Notes under the pieces: model-generated | The model's database searches: none | The model's input: only the letters and a program-made list of their open reading frames with translations | Told to the model about the DNA's origin: nothing | Translations under genes and position numbers: made by a program | In this document: positions 38,366 to 46,615 of the stretch, one piece after another | Numbering within the stretch: the first letter of the stretch is position 1 | Layout: each line of letters starts with the position of its first letter | IMG/VR virus record: IMGVR_UViG_3300023223_001361 | Span: 62,001-126,000 of that record | DNA from: a virus | Length of the DNA: 64,000 nt | Reading direction: 5' to 3' (one strand)

Positions 38366-38821
38366 ATGAGAGGTTTAGAATTAAAGTCAATTAAACACTC
38401 AGCTTTAGCTTCACAAGAAACTTATTGTTATCAAGCTAATCTTTATCTTGATAAGAAAAAGATTGCTGAAGTTGGGAATAGTGGTTGTGGTGGTTGTGAT
38501 TTCCAATATACAGTTAAGGATAATGAAAAAGACTTCAATCGAGTTTTAAAACATTTTGGGGATCGGAGTGAACTGGAATATTGGTGTTCTAAACAAGTTA
38601 CAGATTTCTTAATTTCAAAAGATCTGAAAAGACTTTTGAAAACGAGAATTCTTTTTATCAAAAATAAAAATCAATTGTATGAAGTAAAGCTCCCAAGAAA
38701 ATCACAAAATCCGCTTTCTTTTTTTATTGCTTTGGTAGAACAGAGAAATCCTGAAGCAAAAATCCTGAATAGTCTTCCTTTCTCTAAAGCTTTAGAAGCT
38801 TATAAAGGAATTACATTATAA
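38366..38821 (+). CDS. hypothetical protein
   Basis: 151 residues from ATG 38366 (AAGGAG 8 bases upstream; the ATG at 38360 is too close). Contains LDKKKIAEVGNSGCGGCDFQ, a Gly/Cys motif seen in small phage proteins. Unknown. Confidence 0.62.
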   Translation: MRGLELKSIKHSALASQETYCYQANLYLDKKKIAEVGNSGCGGCDFQYTVKDNEKDFNRVLKHFGDRSELEYWCSKQVTDFLISKDLKRLLKTRILFIKNKNQLYEVKLPRKSQNPLSFFIALVEQRNPEAKILNSLPFSKALEAYKGITL

Positions 38822-39006
38822 TGAGAAATCCAATTTGGAGCTTTCCTTGGAAGTTACAATTCCGTAATAGATACGGTCAATGGTTAACTCAGGAACACTA
38901 TCAGGAAAAACCACAAATCAAATGTAAACAATCTTTGCTCTTACTGAATGGTTGGGAGTTTTTTCTTGATGGGGAATATAAAGATTATAGATTGGTGAGA
39001 TTATAA
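38821..39006 (+). CDS. small Trp-rich hypothetical protein
   Basis: 61 residues, basic and aromatic. TAATG junction with both neighbours. Unknown. Confidence 0.55.
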   Translation: MRNPIWSFPWKLQFRNRYGQWLTQEHYQEKPQIKCKQSLLLLNGWEFFLDGEYKDYRLVRL

Positions 39007-39272
39007 TGGGTTGTGGTAGATGTATAGGAAGTCAATTGTTCCACAATGATGAAGGTCGATATCTCGTAGAAATCTTAGAACAGATTCTTGAACTACAAGA
39101 ATTAGTGAGTAAATCCATTTATCAGAAACAAGAAGAAAAAGGTGTTAATGTTGGAGTTTTGTTCGATGCTTTTGATACGACTGAATGTATTAGATTGGAT
39201 TTAAAAGGATTTTTGAAAGATAAAGGTATGGTTAGTAATTGCGATTATGCTAAGAAATTATATAGAGGATAG
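39006..39272 (+). CDS. small hypothetical protein
   Basis: 88 residues; MGCGRCIG start could bind metal, then a helix. Unknown. Confidence 0.55.
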   Translation: MGCGRCIGSQLFHNDEGRYLVEILEQILELQELVSKSIYQKQEEKGVNVGVLFDAFDTTECIRLDLKGFLKDKGMVSNCDYAKKLYRG

Positions 39273-39280
39273 AAAAGATA

Positions 39281-39517
39281 ATGGCAAGTTCAAAAGCACA
39301 CGAAAACCGTCGAAAAACAAGACAATCACTTATAGAATTTCAGCAAGTTCGAGAAATTATAAATCGAATTTCTGATGTGAAAGACTTTATTGCAATATGT
39401 GAAGGTCATATCCCTAATGTCAATACTCAATCTGAAGCTGATGATTTGGAAAATGATATTCGAAATATGGAACAAGAGGTTGATTCTTTACTTAATAAAC
39501 TATCAGTAAGGTATTAG
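39281..39517 (+). CDS. small coiled-coil protein
   Basis: 78 residues, basic N-terminus and acidic heptad helix. Unknown. Confidence 0.55.
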   Translation: MASSKAHENRRKTRQSLIEFQQVREIINRISDVKDFIAICEGHIPNVNTQSEADDLENDIRNMEQEVDSLLNKLSVRY

Positions 39518-39586
39518 ATATGAGAGTAATTGAAGAAAAAATTCTCTTCAAAAAATTTTGAAAAAACTTTTTGAGGGGAATTTGAG

Positions 39587-39793
39587 ATGAATAAAAATCA
39601 ATTAATAGGTCGTTTAGTTATAGCATCAAATAAAATTCGTAATCTTGGTTCTCTATTAAAATCTCAAGAAGATGCTATCCAACATGAGTATAAAGATGAG
39701 GCACAAGCAATGAATAGAGAATGTAAAAGATTGGTAAATGTTTTGCTGTCTTTAGTTTCTCAACTTCAAACGGATATTAGGAGATTGAATTGA
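39587..39793 (+). CDS. small helical protein
   Basis: 68 residues, helical; SD GAGGGGAAT. The 69-bp upstream gap has a TTGAAGA/TCTTCAA hairpin (about 39529-39550). Unknown. Confidence 0.55.
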   Translation: MNKNQLIGRLVIASNKIRNLGSLLKSQEDAIQHEYKDEAQAMNRECKRLVNVLLSLVSQLQTDIRRLN

Positions 39794-39794
39794 G

Positions 39795-39953
39795 ATGTTA
39801 GGTGAAGGAGATAAAATTATTCGTCTGGTGCATGAACATCCAAAAGCTGAAGCTAAAGCATTATTGAAAGCTTGGTGGGTTTGGTTGGGTTGGTTTATTG
39901 GTTTTGTGACTGGGATGATTGTTGTATTTTTATTTATTGGAGTTTTGATATGA
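39795..39953 (+). CDS. small membrane protein
   Basis: 52 residues: short polar N-terminus, then one transmembrane helix rich in Trp (WWVWLGWFIGFVTGMIVVFL). Sits a few hundred bases before the spanin-like genes, so a holin-like or envelope role is possible but unproven. Confidence 0.55.
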   Translation: MLGEGDKIIRLVHEHPKAEAKALLKAWWVWLGWFIGFVTGMIVVFLFIGVLI

Positions 39954-39972
39954 AAATTTTCGGGGATAAATA

Positions 39973-40191
39973 GTGGATGCTACTATAGAAATTCCAGATC
40001 CTCAGAATGATAAAAGAAAGATTATCTTTTTCATGAATGATAGAGGCATTCTCATCACTGTTCAGGAACTTATTAATGGGGTATCTTGGTTCACAGTTGG
40101 AGAGCATATAGAACTTACATCTAATCAACTATCAAAGTTATTAAGTGGGGAACTATATATTACATTGGAGAAAAAATGTTTAGATTTCTAA
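39973..40191 (+). CDS. small hypothetical protein
   Basis: 72 residues, GTG start with CGGGG upstream. Beta-rich. Unknown. Confidence 0.5.
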   Translation: MDATIEIPDPQNDKRKIIFFMNDRGILITVQELINGVSWFTVGEHIELTSNQLSKLLSGELYITLEKKCLDF

Positions 40192-40445
40192 AGAAAAATA
40201 AGACACCAGAAGAAGAAAATTTCGAAGATACTTTATCCGATGAAGAATTGGGAAATCTGAAAAATGAAGAAGCAAAACATTTGGCTCGTCTTTTCGAAAG
40301 CTTGGGTTCTATTGCTACTGTTATTGATGTTGATTCTACTGATGAACAAATAAGAGATACACTAAAGGAACATGCACAAAAGGTTGCAGAACGGGAACGA
40401 GAAAATCAAAAATTGGATGGAATTAAAAAGGAAGATTTAAACTAA
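40176..40445 (+). CDS. acidic helical protein
   Basis: 89 residues, highly charged. Stop overlaps the next start. Unknown. Confidence 0.55.
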   Translation: MFRFLKKNKTPEEENFEDTLSDEELGNLKNEEAKHLARLFESLGSIATVIDVDSTDEQIRDTLKEHAQKVAERERENQKLDGIKKEDLN

Positions 40446-40891
40446 TGGTACCACCTTTTGTATTATCAGCATTAACTAATAAATGGGTTATTGGTGCTTT
40501 ACTGATTGCAGCGATTTATGGTTATATCCAATATCAATCTTGGGAAATCAAATCTCTTCAGGAAGATGTTCAAATTTCTGAAGCAAATAATAAAAAACTT
40601 CGTGGTATTGTGGAAGACCAAACAGATCTTGTCGACTCTATTATGGAAGACTATGATAAAAAACAAGTATTATATGAGGAAAGAGAAAAACTTGTTCTGG
40701 ATTTAAAAGATGATAATCGAGAATTGAGAAAAAAACTCTATCGGGAACAGCAAGGTAAGAAATCTCTTGAAGAACTGGCAATCACAAAACCTGGTCTAGT
40801 CGAAAAAGCAGTTAATAGAGGCACACAAAAAGTTTTAGAATGTTTTGAAAAAATCAGCAAAGGTAAAGAAGAAGAATGTTTAAAAAATTAG
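40445..40891 (+). CDS. Rz-like inner-membrane spanin candidate
   Basis: 148 residues. N-terminal transmembrane helix (about 14-27), a long periplasmic coiled coil (32-108), then KPGLVEKAVNRGTQKVLECF. That end is like the C-terminal motif of Rz-type spanins in T4-like phages. N-in signal anchor topology fits an i-spanin. Works with an outer-membrane lipoprotein, best matched by the gene at 41117. Confidence 0.7.
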   Translation: MVPPFVLSALTNKWVIGALLIAAIYGYIQYQSWEIKSLQEDVQISEANNKKLRGIVEDQTDLVDSIMEDYDKKQVLYEEREKLVLDLKDDNRELRKKLYREQQGKKSLEELAITKPGLVEKAVNRGTQKVLECFEKISKGKEEECLKN

Positions 40892-41151
40892 GTTATTATT
40901 TCTTAGCATGTGTGATTGGAATATTTTCTTTGCCAGTTCTTTTGTTAGTAACTTCTTTAAAGTTTCTTCTTTCTCCTTTTAAAGAACAAGGTGATGAAGT
41001 AATTTGGTTTCTTATTTCCCAAATGAAGGAGAAAAAGAAAAAAAGAATTATAAAGAAAGCTAATGCAAAACTTGCAAAAGCTGCTAAATCTGGAAAATCG
41101 AGTGCGAAAGAAAACAATGAAAAGAATCCTCCCATTAATACTACTGATTAG
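40876..41151 (+). CDS. small membrane protein with basic tail
   Basis: 91 residues: one transmembrane helix (YYFLACVIGIFSLPVLLLVT) then a Lys-rich cytoplasmic-type tail. Lies between the two spanin-like genes, overlapping both. Could be a lysis regulator or unrelated. Confidence 0.6.
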   Translation: MFKKLGYYFLACVIGIFSLPVLLLVTSLKFLLSPFKEQGDEVIWFLISQMKEKKKKRIIKKANAKLAKAAKSGKSSAKENNEKNPPINTTD

Positions 41152-41464
41152 TTTATTATTTCTCGGTTCATGTTCAGCGGTGAAACCTTTAAATGTTATT
41201 TCTAAACCTGTAGATCGAGTACCACTTACAGTATATGATCCACAAAAAGTTGAACTTGAGAAAGTTGTATGGGTAGTTATCACTAAAGATAATTTTCAAG
41301 AAGTTTTAAATGAGTTAGAAGAGCGTGGTTTATATCCTGTTGTATTTGCTCTATCGGGAAAAGATTATAAAGCTCTAGCTGTTAACATGCAAGAAATTAA
41401 AAGGTTTATGTTATTACAGAAGCAAATTATTGATGCATATAGAAGTTACTATGAGAGAGAATAA
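41117..41464 (+). CDS. outer-membrane lipoprotein, o-spanin candidate
   Basis: 115 residues from ATG 41117. Signal peptide with lipobox LGSC (Cys near residue 17). The mature part VDRVPLTVYDP..KVVWVVITKDN and the helix end YRSYYERE match a lipoprotein of T4-like marine phages that I associate with Rz1-type spanins. Larger than classical Rz1, with a small folded domain. Confidence 0.7.
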   Translation: MKRILPLILLISLLFLGSCSAVKPLNVISKPVDRVPLTVYDPQKVELEKVVWVVITKDNFQEVLNELEERGLYPVVFALSGKDYKALAVNMQEIKRFMLLQKQIIDAYRSYYERE

Positions 41465-41874
41465 TGACTGATTTCATTTGGATATTTCGTGGTTTTGTTA
41501 AGCGTGTGATCGATGGTGATACTATTGTTGTTGATTTAGATCTCGGTTTAGATATTATTCTCAAAGATCAGTATATTCGTTTAGCTGGTTTGAATACTCC
41601 AGAAACAAGAGGAAGAGAAAAGGTACTGGGTAAAATAGCAAAGAATTTTGTCATTGATAAACTTCCAATAGGAAGAGAAATAGCTGTGCTCAGCGAAAAA
41701 TACGATCCTCGTGGCAAGTATGGGAGAATAGTCGGAACTGTTGGTTATTTGCAAGGAGGAATCTCCATAAACTCACAACTGATTAATGAAGGTTATGCTT
41801 TACCTTATGATGGAAAAGGACCAATTCCTAGATTTGATGTTAATGCAGAATACCCATTAAAGAAAAATGAGTAA
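41464..41874 (+). CDS. thermonuclease-like (SNase) protein
   Basis: 136 residues of the staphylococcal nuclease OB-fold. VIDGDTIVVD (16-24) holds the Ca-binding Asp, YIRLAGLNTPE (37-47) holds the catalytic Arg/Glu, and a later KYGRIVG gives the second Arg. No signal peptide, so it acts in the cytoplasm or virion. Role: DNA/RNA degradation. ATG shares bases with the previous stop. Confidence 0.82.
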   Translation: MTDFIWIFRGFVKRVIDGDTIVVDLDLGLDIILKDQYIRLAGLNTPETRGREKVLGKIAKNFVIDKLPIGREIAVLSEKYDPRGKYGRIVGTVGYLQGGISINSQLINEGYALPYDGKGPIPRFDVNAEYPLKKNE

Positions 41875-42043
41875 GAATAAAGAATTAAATGCTGAAGTTT
41901 ATCATAAGGTCAAAAAGTTGATTAAACTTACTCAAGAAGACGATAGGAAAATTATCCAGCTCAAAAAACGAATAGGAGAATTAGAAGAAAGATGTCATTA
42001 CTTAAGTAACATCCTTTATGAAAAAACTGGTGAGTTACATTAA
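41867..42043 (+). CDS. small coiled-coil protein
   Basis: 58 residues, charged leucine-heptad helix. Overlaps both neighbours. Unknown. Confidence 0.55.
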   Translation: MSKNKELNAEVYHKVKKLIKLTQEDDRKIIQLKKRIGELEERCHYLSNILYEKTGELH

Positions 42044-42345
42044 TGAATATTGACGAATTAATAAAAAATTTAAATGGTGATTCTGAGAAAACTACAGATA
42101 AAAGAAATGCATTAATTGATTCAGTTGCAAAATATCTTTATGAAGTTTGTGATAATCCAATAAACTCTTCGCAACAAGTTATAGAGTATATTCGAAATCA
42201 AATCATAAATGGTCATCATTATCAGGATCATGTAATGTTTGAAAAAGCTATTCGAGAATATCATCAGTCAAGAACGGATTTAGAAGCTAGTGCCGAAAAG
42301 TTGATTGATATAGTTGATGATTATGATAAATGGAGGATAGAGTGA
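42043..42345 (+). CDS. small hypothetical protein
   Basis: 100 residues, helical, His-containing (NGHHYQDHVMF). Unknown. Confidence 0.58.
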   Translation: MNIDELIKNLNGDSEKTTDKRNALIDSVAKYLYEVCDNPINSSQQVIEYIRNQIINGHHYQDHVMFEKAIREYHQSRTDLEASAEKLIDIVDDYDKWRIE

Positions 42346-42572
42346 AATTCTTTCAAGATGTAAATTTGACAATTAGCGAAGCTATGAAAATAAAGGCTAG
42401 TTTTATGTTTTACATAGTTGATCGTCATATCAATGAAGGTGGAATTTCTTGGGAAGAAAAAGATGATAGGATTAAAAGAGATTTAAAAGTATATGCACAT
42501 ATCGAATTAGATGACAGCGAATTTGATGAATTGAAAGAACTATATTCGGAAAATGGGAATTATAAATTATGA
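42342..42572 (+). CDS. small hypothetical protein
   Basis: 76 residues from GTG 42342, chosen because GGAGG is 5 bases upstream; ATG 42330 is possible. Helical acidic. Unknown. Confidence 0.55.
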   Translation: MKFFQDVNLTISEAMKIKASFMFYIVDRHINEGGISWEEKDDRIKRDLKVYAHIELDDSEFDELKELYSENGNYKL

Positions 42573-42844
42573 GAAAATTACTACTTATAAGTATTGTGAC
42601 ATTCTTCCTTAGTGGTTGTGCTGCTCAAGGATATGGAACTGGCGCCGCTGGAAGTGATTGGATTATCACAAATACTGCTGATGAAATTATTCGACAAGCT
42701 GGACAAGCAATTGGTGGATATGGAACTGGTGAATTTGAATGGTCAAGAGTTCAACAGAGAGGAGCTTGGGAAGCCCAACATGCAATTGGACGTATTCTCC
42801 AGTCTGAACGTAGACGGAGAGAAGTTGCAAGACGCCAACCGTAA
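42569..42844 (+). CDS. small Gly-rich lipoprotein
   Basis: 91 residues. Signal peptide with lipobox LSGC (Cys17). Mature part repeats GYGTG (twice) and ends with a basic helix (ERRRREVARRQP). Would be anchored in an envelope membrane. Confidence 0.65.
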   Translation: MRKLLLISIVTFFLSGCAAQGYGTGAAGSDWIITNTADEIIRQAGQAIGGYGTGEFEWSRVQQRGAWEAQHAIGRILQSERRRREVARRQP

Positions 42845-42907
42845 TGTAATCGCTGCGGACATCGTATTTGTGAAACAGATGACTTTATGCGTCCACTGCA
42901 TTAAATT

Positions 42908-43354
42908 ATGAATGATATATTTGACATTTTATTAGAAAAAGCTAGGAGCAAAGGTTATCTACCTGAACTTGAAAAAGAATCAGTTTCTTCAATTGCATCA
43001 GAATCAATATCATCAGTAGAAAAAATAGATGGTTTTACAATCACAATGAACTGTGTATCTGATTTTGGTGGTCTAAAAATCCTTAAAAATACGCCTTTAC
43101 TTGATGTTCAACTACCAGTATTAGGAGATGATTTTAGTTATTCAAACTTTAGTTTTTCTGTTTCTGGATTCATCATGATTCATGATGGAATTGATTGGGA
43201 TATTCTAAAAAAAAACAAAAGTTTGAATATTTGTCTTGAACATCCACAAGAAAAAGGTTTTGATATGAAAGGATATCTTGTTGGTATTTATAAAGATCTC
43301 CATACTAATAGAACCCATTTTAAACTTGAAATAACATCATGCATTATCATATAG
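42908..43354 (+). CDS. KGYI-tag family protein, beta-rich
   Basis: 148 residues starting MNDIFDILLEKARSKGYL, a distant form of the shared N-terminal tag. The rest is a different, beta-rich domain with no recognised motif. Overlaps the primase start by 16 bases. Confidence 0.6.
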   Translation: MNDIFDILLEKARSKGYLPELEKESVSSIASESISSVEKIDGFTITMNCVSDFGGLKILKNTPLLDVQLPVLGDDFSYSNFSFSVSGFIMIHDGIDWDILKKNKSLNICLEHPQEKGFDMKGYLVGIYKDLHTNRTHFKLEITSCIII

Positions 43355-44379
43355 ATGTAAAATATTTGAGTTTGATATCATCTCAACTTGATAAATTTAA
43401 AAAAACAAAAGATGATACGTGGAATTGTAGATGTCCTTTATGTGGAGATTCGAAAAAAAATCCTCATAAATGTAGAGGCTACTTTATAAAGTATAGAGAA
43501 CAACTTTTTTTTAAATGCCATAACTGTAGTCAGAGTTATCAATTTGGGAATCTTTTAAAAATTCTAAATCCAAGACTTTACGATGAATATGTTTATGAAC
43601 GTTATAAAAATGGTGCATCTGGTCGTGATTCTCATAAAATACCAAAGGAAGAAAAACTAAAATTAAAGACAATAAAAAGGCTTCAAACAATTAACTTACC
43701 ATCTATCAAAAGTTTATCAAATGATCATTTTGTAAAACAATATGTTCAGAAGAGACAAATCCCGGAAAAATATTGGGACCGTTTATTCTTCACTGATGAT
43801 TTTTCCGAATGGGTCAATAAAGTTGTTGGTGGTGATCAATACAAAGATTTGAAAAAAGATGACACTCGATTAGTATTTCCTTTTTTCGATATTGAAGGTA
43901 GACTGATAGGGGGTCAAGGTCGTTCAATGTCAAGTAATGATCGAGATATTCGCTACGTTACATTTAAATGCGATAATGTAGAGAAATTAGTATACGGCAT
44001 GGAAAGATGGAATAAAAATCAAAAGACATTCATTATGGAAGGTCCTATCGATTCTCTATTCCTTCCTAATTCTCTTGCTGCTGCTAATCCAGATCTTAAA
44101 TCCTTACTAGACTATATAAACTCTATAATAACAACAAAAGATGTTACATTAGTTTTTGATAACGAACCCAGAAATAAAGAAATTTTACACCTGATTGAAA
44201 AATCTATAAAAAGTGGAATGAATGTAGTTATATGGCCTCAAAGTATAAAACAAAAAGACTTAAATGATATGATTCTTATTGGGAAAATGAATCAAGAGGA
44301 ATTACTTCAAATAATAAATACTAATACGTTTTCTGGATTAGAAGCTCATGTTAAATTCAACAGTTGGAAAAAACGATAA
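43339..44379 (+). CDS. DNA primase (gp61-like)
   Basis: 346 residues. N-terminal zinc-binding domain, CRCPLCGDSKKNP and FFKCHNCSQS (about residues 30-68), then a Toprim-like region: FIMEGPIDSLFLPNS near 232 (Glu) and TLVFDNEPRNKE near 272 (Asp-containing). This is the layout of T4 gp61 (342 residues). It makes RNA primers for lagging-strand synthesis with the helicase at 3592. Confidence 0.88.
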   Translation: MHYHIDVKYLSLISSQLDKFKKTKDDTWNCRCPLCGDSKKNPHKCRGYFIKYREQLFFKCHNCSQSYQFGNLLKILNPRLYDEYVYERYKNGASGRDSHKIPKEEKLKLKTIKRLQTINLPSIKSLSNDHFVKQYVQKRQIPEKYWDRLFFTDDFSEWVNKVVGGDQYKDLKKDDTRLVFPFFDIEGRLIGGQGRSMSSNDRDIRYVTFKCDNVEKLVYGMERWNKNQKTFIMEGPIDSLFLPNSLAAANPDLKSLLDYINSIITTKDVTLVFDNEPRNKEILHLIEKSIKSGMNVVIWPQSIKQKDLNDMILIGKMNQEELLQIINTNTFSGLEAHVKFNSWKKR

Positions 44380-44689
44380 AGAATTGATAGTCAGAGAAAG
44401 TCTCAATCCTATGAGTTGTCAAAGCCAATGGGAAGGAGAAACTACAGATAGTAAAAGTGTCTTTATTGAGATATATTGTGGAAGTTTAAGAATTGGGTTT
44501 TCTGAAGTTGGAGAAAATGTTTTCATAGCAAGAGAAAATTCGAAATCAAATGAATTTGATCATGAAATTGTTTTACTACCAGAAAATAACACCCGTTTAT
44601 CTTTAAACCAGTTGATGAAGATATTAGATAATGCTTCATTATTGACAGAATCTAAAGAAACAGATGAAGATGATACTACAGTGGATTAA
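44348..44689 (+). CDS. small hypothetical protein
   Basis: 113 residues; starts inside the primase gene, weak SD, so ATG 44411 is an alternative. Beta-rich, acidic tail. Unknown. Confidence 0.5.
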   Translation: MLNSTVGKNDKELIVRESLNPMSCQSQWEGETTDSKSVFIEIYCGSLRIGFSEVGENVFIARENSKSNEFDHEIVLLPENNTRLSLNQLMKILDNASLLTESKETDEDDTTVD

Positions 44690-44697
44690 TTATAATT

Positions 44698-45624
44698 ATG
44701 TCAAAGGATATCGATATTAGATTGGAAGAAGGGAAAACAAAAGAAGTTTTAAACGAGTTCGTAGAAGAGAATAAAATAGAACTCTGGAATGATGGTTTTG
44801 TTGAACTACTTGAAGTCTCCGGTTCGGATCAAATTATAGATAATGATGCTACAATTTCTACTGGAAAAGCATACAATAAGGAATTACAAGATCAAAGAAC
44901 GGACAATCAAAGACGTAACCTACTCAGATATTTGTCTCGACATGAACATACTTCTCCCATCGAAATGGGAACGGTTAAGTTTTATGCTCGCATTCCTATT
45001 TTTGTTATGCGTCAATTTGTTCGTCATAGGACTGCTTCTTTAAATGAATATTCTGGTCGTTACTCAAAAATGATTGAATCGTTTTATGTTCCTACTCCAG
45101 AACGTGTTAAGAAACAATGTGGTTTGAATAAACAAGGCAGTGGTGAATCCTTTACAGAATATGAGCAAAAACAAATTTCTCTCCGTGTAGAAGCCATGAA
45201 CAATTACGCATGGAGTGTATATCAGGAACTTCTTGAACAGGGTGTTTCTAATGAATTAGCAAGAATTGTTTTGCCGGTAACTGTATATACAGAGGTCGTT
45301 TGGAAAATTAATCTCCATAATTTCTTTCATTTTGCAAAATTACGAACAGATTCACATGCCCAAGAGGAAATCCAAGATCTTTCAAATGCAATGGTTGATT
45401 TAACTAGATATTATTTTCCTCATTTATTCGAAGCTTGGGATGACTATTCTCGCTGTGCATATACACTTTCCCGAATGGAACAAAGAGCATTAGCTGACTT
45501 TATTCGTGATGGAATGTTATCAAAAGACCATAAAGTTTACGAAATGAGTAAAAGAGAATACAATGATTTCAAAAACTTCTTGGCAATGATTAGAGGTTTA
45601 GGAGAAAAGAGATGTATACGATGA
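44698..45624 (+). CDS. thyX: flavin-dependent thymidylate synthase
   Basis: 308 residues. The ThyX signature RHRTASLNEYSGRY is at 109-122, preceded by HEHTSPIEM. ThyX methylates dUMP to dTMP using methylenetetrahydrofolate and FADH2. The protein is longer than the usual 220-250, with an N-terminal extension of about 35 residues and longer C-terminal helices. Pairs with the dCMP deaminase at 22532 and the reductase at 47408. Confidence 0.93.
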   Translation: MSKDIDIRLEEGKTKEVLNEFVEENKIELWNDGFVELLEVSGSDQIIDNDATISTGKAYNKELQDQRTDNQRRNLLRYLSRHEHTSPIEMGTVKFYARIPIFVMRQFVRHRTASLNEYSGRYSKMIESFYVPTPERVKKQCGLNKQGSGESFTEYEQKQISLRVEAMNNYAWSVYQELLEQGVSNELARIVLPVTVYTEVVWKINLHNFFHFAKLRTDSHAQEEIQDLSNAMVDLTRYYFPHLFEAWDDYSRCAYTLSRMEQRALADFIRDGMLSKDHKVYEMSKREYNDFKNFLAMIRGLGEKRCIR

Positions 45625-46607
45625 AGAAAAAGTTTCTTCTCTTTACGGCAATCACATTTGCCATAATTACTATTGCTATTTCTTGTGGTGGAGGCGGCGA
45701 AGGAACTGATGGTTTTGATATGGGTTTATCACCAGAACCACCTAATCCAGAAGTAGAAACAATTGAACCGGCAGCAATTCATCCAAAGGTGGGATTTTCT
45801 GCCTTTGCTATTCAAAGTGCAACTTGGGATTGTGAAGGTTTTCTTGCTGCAATCGATAGAATCGAGGAATGGCACATAGCTATGCTTTGGAGAACTTTCG
45901 GAACAAATAACTCTTGTCTCGATCAAGTTCTTGCATCACCTAAACTCAAATCCATAGAAATTCATCTAGTTAACGAAGCTTGTCACCGTAGACCACCTGG
46001 AACACCTGGAGCTTGTAACTCACATGAGTTCCTTGGTAATATTTCGCCTGGTGATTGGGAGTGGAGATTGAAGCAAAACGATCCCAATATAATCAATGAG
46101 TTTCAAGATTATGCTTTTGAAGTAGCCGGTTATCTTGACGAACATTTAAGAAATGGAGCTGAGTGTTTTATCAGCCCTGGGTTAGAAAGTAATCTTGATG
46201 ATTCAACTGCTATTCGAAATCTAATTGAAGCAACTCGTATGGTATTTCCCAATTGTAAGATTGTTTGGAATGCTTTAGGGAGTATAGATATAGAAAATGC
46301 AGACTATAGGGAATCTCATGGAGAAGCCGGACCAATTCCTTCACCATGTATTAAAAATCTTGACGGTCAAGATATAGATTTTATTGAACGACCATCTTTA
46401 AATCAAAATAGTATAAGTGATATTAATGGTTATTTCGAAAGAACAAGAAATTGCGAATTTTCATTACTTTGGACTGTAGAAAGTAATTGTCAACCACCTC
46501 AAGGAGGAATCTCCATAAACCCGAAAGATAGAGATTGTTCGGATAAACGAATGATTTATGACTTGCAAGCTGATTATATTGTCGATTGGCAGCATGCTAA
46601 CCGATAA
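45612..46607 (+). CDS. exported lipoprotein with TIM-barrel-like domain
   Basis: 331 residues; ATG 45612 is 7 bases after AGGAGA. Signal peptide and lipobox IAISCGGGG (Cys near 25), a Pro/Glu linker (35-55), then a domain that looks like an alpha/beta barrel: GFSAFAIQSA, IAMLWRTF, LKSIEIHLVNEAC, CFISPGLESN, CKIVWNALG, FSLLWTVESN. The order of beta strands with acidic residues at strand ends (HLVNE, SPGLESN, TVESN) resembles glycoside hydrolases. Eight or so Cys suggest disulfides outside the cytoplasm. Enzymatic role is inferred. Confidence 0.65.
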   Translation: MYTMKKKFLLFTAITFAIITIAISCGGGGEGTDGFDMGLSPEPPNPEVETIEPAAIHPKVGFSAFAIQSATWDCEGFLAAIDRIEEWHIAMLWRTFGTNNSCLDQVLASPKLKSIEIHLVNEACHRRPPGTPGACNSHEFLGNISPGDWEWRLKQNDPNIINEFQDYAFEVAGYLDEHLRNGAECFISPGLESNLDDSTAIRNLIEATRMVFPNCKIVWNALGSIDIENADYRESHGEAGPIPSPCIKNLDGQDIDFIERPSLNQNSISDINGYFERTRNCEFSLLWTVESNCQPPQGGISINPKDRDCSDKRMIYDLQADYIVDWQHANR

Positions 46608-46615
46608 ATATATGC

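Noticed and set aside
42612-42911. Alternative frame over the Gly-rich lipoprotein
   Set aside because: The lipoprotein frame has a signal peptide, lipobox and ATGA coupling; the other has none.
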